NCBI GenBank assembly: GCA_963457665.1
Contig: OY735212.1
Location: 15,621,573-15,685,572 of the forward strand
Source: Thysanoteuthis rhombus
Lineage: Eukaryota; Mollusca; Cephalopoda; Oegopsida; Thysanoteuthidae
Length of the DNA: 64,000 nucleotides
Direction: 5' to 3'
The notes under the pieces were generated by a model. It saw nothing but the letters and a program-made list of their open reading frames with translations, was not told the DNA's origin and made no database searches. Below, piece after piece: positions 58,555 to 64,000 of the stretch (within the stretch, counting starts at the first letter, position 1; the number at the start of each line of letters is the position of its first letter). The position numbers and the translations under genes are program-made.

Positions 58555-58730
58555 CCACTGCAACAAAGGAGGATATTGTCGAAATAGCCGAATTTGGTCA
58601 ATCGTTTTCGGCTATTGCCGTGTGCTGGATTTCAACGATACACAGAAATATTGCAAGGCATCGTGAGACTGGTAACGTGTAGAAGGTAAAGCACTGGAGG
58701 GGGAAACGAGAGGTGGTGAAAGTTTTCCGG
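58555..58730 (+). pseudogene. Tc1-like transposase, N-terminal helix-turn-helix relic
   Basis: In the frame starting at about 58561 the sequence reads KEDIVEIAEFGQSFSAIAVC, then WISTIHRNIARHRETGNV, a stop, and KVKHWRGKREV. This follows the Tc1 paired-like pattern: IV.L...G.S...IA, a second helix ending in V...I.R..ETG.V, then the GRPR-like basic linker. A stop lies just after ETGNV. No catalytic domain follows. It is distinct from the two mariner fragments. Confidence 0.65.
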
Positions 58731-59320
58731 TATGTCAGCCTGTCAGTCAGTCAGTGACACTCATTGCTACGAGACATGCTCACACATTTTTTTCTAAAGA
58801 AATAATCTGGAATATGGTTCTTGATCCTAGCCTTCACTGATATTGCACATCATTGGGAGACGGGGAGGATCGATCTTGAAGTTGTTATCGACTTGATCGA
58901 TTATTTTGTCACATAATTCTCTGAGTATGCCAGCGATTGATTTCCAGATTGATCCTTGTCGTCTGCATCACTAATCTCGCGCCATGATAGAATTATTTCT
59001 GTCGATATAAATCCAAGAACAGACTCTGTTCAAAACCTACGACGTTATTCACTCAATTTTTGACAATTGGTCTCTCATGTTGTTCTCTAATGACATTGTG
59101 ACGTTTTTTTACGGTGCTATGAAAAACTGATCTGAGATATGAACATGCAATTTTGTCCATATCATGTTTTAAATTTAAAACATTTTTTCGAATAAACTAA
59201 AAAAAAATCTTTCAAAAATTATGTTTAAACAAAAAATACTTTTAAAAATGCGGCTGGGACACTGTTGGTCCTAGTACTGTCACTGGAATAGTTTATAAAA
59301 TTTGCTTCGACAACTTGGAC
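58731..59320. other. No recognisable gene
   Basis: Short CAGTCAGTCAGTGAC repeats at about 58740-58756 resemble 32590-32610 (GTCAGTCAATCAGTCAGTGAC), which hints at one more small dispersed repeat. No coding signal. Confidence 0.4.
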
Positions 59321-59324
59321 GCCT

Positions 59325-59420
59325 GAGATAGAGTAATGGTCAATAAGCCAGTCTAGATCATTGACTAGTGTAGTGAGTCTGATCCTCAGAGGATGGTCTG
59401 TTCTTATGGCCCAATGCAAG
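59325..59420 (+). repeat. tRNA-like fragment related to family E
   Basis: GAGTAATGGTCAATAAGCC (A-box-like), then GTAGTGAGTCTGATCCTCAG (decayed B box). GGATGGTCTGTTCTTATGGC recurs about 80 bases later as TTGATGGTCTGCTCTTTTGG, so the 3' part is duplicated. Confidence 0.45.
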
Positions 59421-59766
59421 ACTACGAGAAGATTGGTAAATATCTATAATCAACATCACTCTTGAAAACAAGATCCGCACTTGATGGTCTGCTCTTTTGG
59501 CCCAGTACCAGACTATGAGAAGATTAGCATAGATCTATTATCCACGTCACTCATAAAAAATCTTCTGTGTTAACAGAATCAGCTCTAACCTGTTCGTGAC
59601 CATGGACAAGAAAACTCGTCTTGGCAAGTCGTCAGTCCAGTGCAACAGACGAGATGGTACTATTTTATCAAGGTATTTTCTGCATGTTACATATTGCTGT
59701 GTGTCCTTAGTATACCCCGATAAAAAAAATGTCCAGTTGTGTAATATCTGTTGAACGTGGTGGAAA

Positions 59767-59813
<47 letters not shown>
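59767..59813. repeat. (TA)n microsatellite
   Basis: About 22 TA units. Confidence 0.97.
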
Positions 59814-59815
<2 letters not shown>

Positions 59816-60765
59816 TGTCTCAGAAGTGGCTATAAAAAATAAATGATGTATCAATCTATAACTACTGCCACGAAAACAGCAGCATGACATCCAACAAAGA
59901 CTTCATCGAATGATGACCTTGGGGTCAAACATGGTTCGGGTGCCTGGCAGGCCATAGCGATACGTCGTGATACGATCACTGTGTGGGGTGTGCCATAACT
60001 ACGTTAGTTCAATGACATAAACCTTTTACAAAATACACCCAGCAAAAAAGTGCAAAATCAAATACACACACACACGCGTATACACTCACACACACACACA
60101 CACACTCACAGATATATATAGAGACACAGACAGAGAAAGAGATTGATGTATAAGTATTATTTTGAAGGGTCTGACTCCTTGGTAGATCGAAATGAATTAA
60201 GCAATTTAGCGGGATTTTTGTTTTGTTTTTAATCTATAACTAAGGTGTGGACATAGTACAGAGCACAGACTGTAATTTCAAGGGTACATTTTGCATTTTT
60301 TTATTGTTTTAATCTAGCGTTCGAATTGACTCGCCATCGCAGTCAATAATTGAACCGTAGCGTCGAAATCTGGAGTCATGTAAAAAAAAAAAAATCCACC
60401 AGAGAATAATTATGGTCGGAATAAATTCCGCTGGTGACATCTCTGGCATTTGGCACAAGAGTTTTAAAAAGCATTTGGAAACATCTAGATTCATCAATCT
60501 AGGAGTTATTTCCACTTGAAAACATCTGAAATAGACAAAACAGTATGGCCAAGAGTACTGGAACATCTGCACATGCGAAAAGGGATAGAACCTATCACCA
60601 CCTTTGGTGGCTACGGTGGTTCAATTTCACAGTCTAAATATCACATTCGTGTTTAGTGTTTCACTTGCCTAAATTCCACTGTCCACAAAGCTGAAGTATT
60701 AGAAACCGCCAATATAGTCAACATAGGTTTCTTCAGTTTTTCAAGCGATTTTGCCTGGCTGGCAC
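59814..60765. other. No recognisable gene
   Basis: CA tracts lie at 60064-60110. The minus-strand frame at 60309-60572 is unrecognised. Confidence 0.45.
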
Positions 60766-60769
60766 ATAA

Positions 60770-60960
60770 AAAAGTTTTTGGCAAGATTCACAATTTACAA
60801 TGTAATTTTATACTAAATTGGTCCCTTGTCTTTTGAAAATTTGAACTTCTCTTGTGACCCAGCAAAAGTCACGAGAGGTAATATAGGCATTGATCATTTG
60901 TTTTTACAGCGTTCTCATTGATCACCTCCAACTCGACTTGTCAGACCTGTTTATAAAAAA
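60770..60960 (-). repeat. Dispersed repeat family F, copy on the minus strand
   Basis: AATTTTATACTAAATTGGTC, CCTTGTCTTTTG, ATTGATCACCTCCAACTCG and TCAGACCTGTTTATA are the inverse of the family F blocks, ending at the family's ACAGGTCTG start. Confidence 0.65.
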
Positions 60961-61084
60961 AAAAAAAAAAAACGCGTGGAAAATGTCCAGAAATCTAAAA
61001 GTCAATCTAATATCATTTTTTTTTTCTCAATATTTGATTTGTGAAATTTGTATTTGATCGTTTTATAAAAAAAAAATTCCTGGC

Positions 61085-61540
61085 ACAGAAACAGACATTC
61101 TTACGACAGTTTGATTGTAAAAACGATCCATCAGTCCTGACTCGCGTAGTTTTTTGCCCTATTTAAATGTATTGGTCACCGAACTGCCTCCATGTCTCGG
61201 AAACAGCTGAAAATGGAAGAATGCGATTTTCACCATTCGATTGTACGTGTTTTGCTGATTCACAATTTGTTGAGAACAGTTTTACAATAGAAACTATTCA
61301 GTAATCCTGGTTTGTGTGATTTATTGCTTTTGTTAATTGTGTCGGTTTCTAAACTGCTCCTATGTCCCGGAAACTGTTGATAATAGAAGCATGTAGTGTT
61401 CGCCAATCGATAACGCGTGTTTTGAAGATTCATTAATATTTTTTTCTTCAAAACGAACCGACGCTATCCGTCTCAGTCCGTTCGTTACATGTTTTGAAAC
61501 TCAATAACTCGGAAACTAGTGAAGATAAAAACCAGTATAT
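61085..61540 (+). repeat. Degenerate tandem repeat, about 2.5 units of ~175 bp
   Basis: Unit 1 (about 61095-61265) and unit 2 (about 61270-61440) share ACAGTTTxAxxxTAxAAAC, CAGTCCTGACT/CAGTAATCCTGG, ACTGCCTCCATGTCTCGGAA / ACTGCTCCTATGTCCCGGAA and CGTGTTTTGCTGATTCA / CGTGTTTTGAAGATTCA. A third, partial unit has TGTTTTGAAACTCAATAAC and CTCGGAAACTAGTGAAGAT. Confidence 0.75.
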
Positions 61541-61639
61541 TAGAGTAAAGACATGAGTCGGCGATATCATTTGATCCATAAGAAGACTTAAATGGTAATA
61601 GGCTGGTCAAGAATGTTAGACAATAGCTGCACATCACTA

Positions 61640-61765
61640 ATCACAGCGTGGATCCACAAGGATCATATGCGAAACTGTGGCCGACAAAAAATAAAATGAA
61701 TTAGGAAGTATTGGCTCCACGACACCCATGATGGAGCGGTTGGGCCAATGATGATGATGATGACT
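61640..61765 (+). pseudogene. Non-LTR retrotransposon extreme 3' end (plus strand)
   Basis: GTGGATCCACAAGGATCATA, CGAAACTGTGGCC, AATTAGGAAGTATTGGCTCC and GACACCCATGATGG correspond to the WIPRDH.RN and YWLRDTHD part of the family tail. It ends in ATGATGATGATGATGAC at 61749-61765. It is decayed and 5' truncated. Confidence 0.65.
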
Positions 61766-63419
<1,654 letters not shown>

Positions 63420-63560
63420 TCTATAGGGAATGTGGCGACGCAGCTAATGAAGAGTGCGTCTTGAAAAGTGGAAATGACGCTGCATGAGGTCCCAGGGGGA
63501 GTACTTTGAAGAGAACTGAGGCGCCACTTCTCCTGGTCGGCTCATTTTCCTTTAATATTA
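63420..63560 (+). pseudogene. Possible mariner 3' end fragment
   Basis: TGCATGAGGTCCCAGGGGGA then AGTACTTTGAAGAGAACTGA matches 40141-40180 (GTATGAGGTCCCAAGACGAG, TACTTCGAAG) in order. The shared part is the C-terminal EYFE-like block and 3' flank of the 39.9-kb mariner. No terminal inverted repeat was identified. Confidence 0.5.
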
Positions 63561-63759
63561 AATGGCCGGACGTTGTTGATATGTGTATGTAGATCGTTAT
63601 TATGCTCAGTTTATTTTTGCCTATTTTGTGTTGCATCAACCTTTGGAGTAAAGTATGCTATCGACCACTAATAGTTATGGGGAATACTCACCTGCCTCAG
63701 CTATGGAGTAAGCCTGCTTTAGTTGTATGCAATAACTTGAAAGTCAGACACATGTTACA
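63561..63759. other. No recognisable gene
   Basis: Nothing recognised. A frame at 63602-63841 runs into the non-LTR end. Confidence 0.4.
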
Positions 63760-64000
63760 TTTCCATCATCATCATCAGTCTTTTATTGTCCGTCATTGGA
63801 CGTACATCTTCTCCAGTAATCGCCACACTTCTCTATCATAGGTGTCACGGAGCCAATACTTTTTGAACCTGTCCAATTCTTCTCTCCATCTCGTCTTTTG
63901 TCGGCTTTGGTTTCGCAGTTGATCTCTGGGGATCCATTTTGTGGGTCGTGATGTCCATTGATTATCTGTCATTCTAGCAGCATTGCCATTTGAGTTCCCT
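63760..64000 (-). pseudogene. Non-LTR retrotransposon 3' end, cut by the window edge (minus strand)
   Basis: CATCATCATCATCAG at 63763-63777 is the TGA-type tail. It is followed by TCTTTTATTGTCCGTCATTG, TCGTCTTTTGTCGGCTTTGG and GATCTCTGGGGATCCATTTT. The same order is found at 13.42-13.65 kb and 17.65-17.85 kb. The minus strand encodes the WIPRD and RW.EELDRFKKYW tail. The element continues beyond 64000. Confidence 0.8.

Overview
The window is animal (metazoan) genomic DNA, AT-rich and almost entirely non-coding. Long TA, CA/GT and CT/GA microsatellites, many decayed transposons and several tRNA-derived SINE families fill it. The repeat style (huge TA tracts, a non-LTR family with TGA-trinucleotide tails, Penelope-like pieces, hammerhead ribozymes) suggests a lophotrochozoan, most likely a cephalopod mollusc such as an octopus. 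That assignment is an inference from style and no single marker proves it.

One host coding exon is convincing. It lies on the minus strand at 51448-51611 and encodes a start methionine, a signal peptide and the first strand of an integrin alpha beta-propeller, and it ends in a consensus splice donor with a split Trp codon. No second integrin exon was recognised at lower coordinates. The simplest reading is that about 1-51447 is intron 1 of an integrin alpha gene, and that about 51612-64000 holds its 5' UTR, promoter and upstream intergenic DNA. Nearly every other open frame is a microsatellite read as protein (Tyr-Ile, Cys-Val, Ser-Leu, Arg-Glu repeats) or a chance frame.

Layout. 1-5 kb: a hAT transposase relic, then a cluster of hammerhead-ribozyme elements set in TA tracts, then a SINE. 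6-13 kb: four copies of a dispersed repeat (family F) and a second SINE. 13-22 kb: several 3' fragments of one non-LTR retrotransposon, a MITE, SINEs and a ribozyme-derived hairpin. 22-34 kb: a broken mariner, hAT ends, the second MITE copy and long stretches with nothing recognisable. 34-43 kb: family E repeats, a palindromic SINE complex, a mariner C-terminus, more non-LTR pieces and a very long TA array. 45-51 kb: a GATA-type satellite, an intact-looking hammerhead element, the third MITE copy and the integrin exon. 52-64 kb: three separate degenerate tandem repeats with units of about 110-180 bp, a TIR element, a Penelope-like N-terminal fragment with a 40-bp inverted repeat, a second near-perfect hammerhead ribozyme, a Tc1 relic and non-LTR 3' ends.

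The most interesting system is the hammerhead set. Four sites have a full CUGANGA...GAAA core with pairing stems and a NUH cleavage triplet (2364-2399 +, 2552-2593 -, 46851-46892 +, 57757-57812 -), and two more are decayed. Two of the four share about 200 bp of upstream sequence and abut TA arrays. They therefore look like copies of a small non-autonomous ribozyme retroelement (retrozyme or Penelope terminal-repeat type) that inserts into, or seeds, TA microsatellites.
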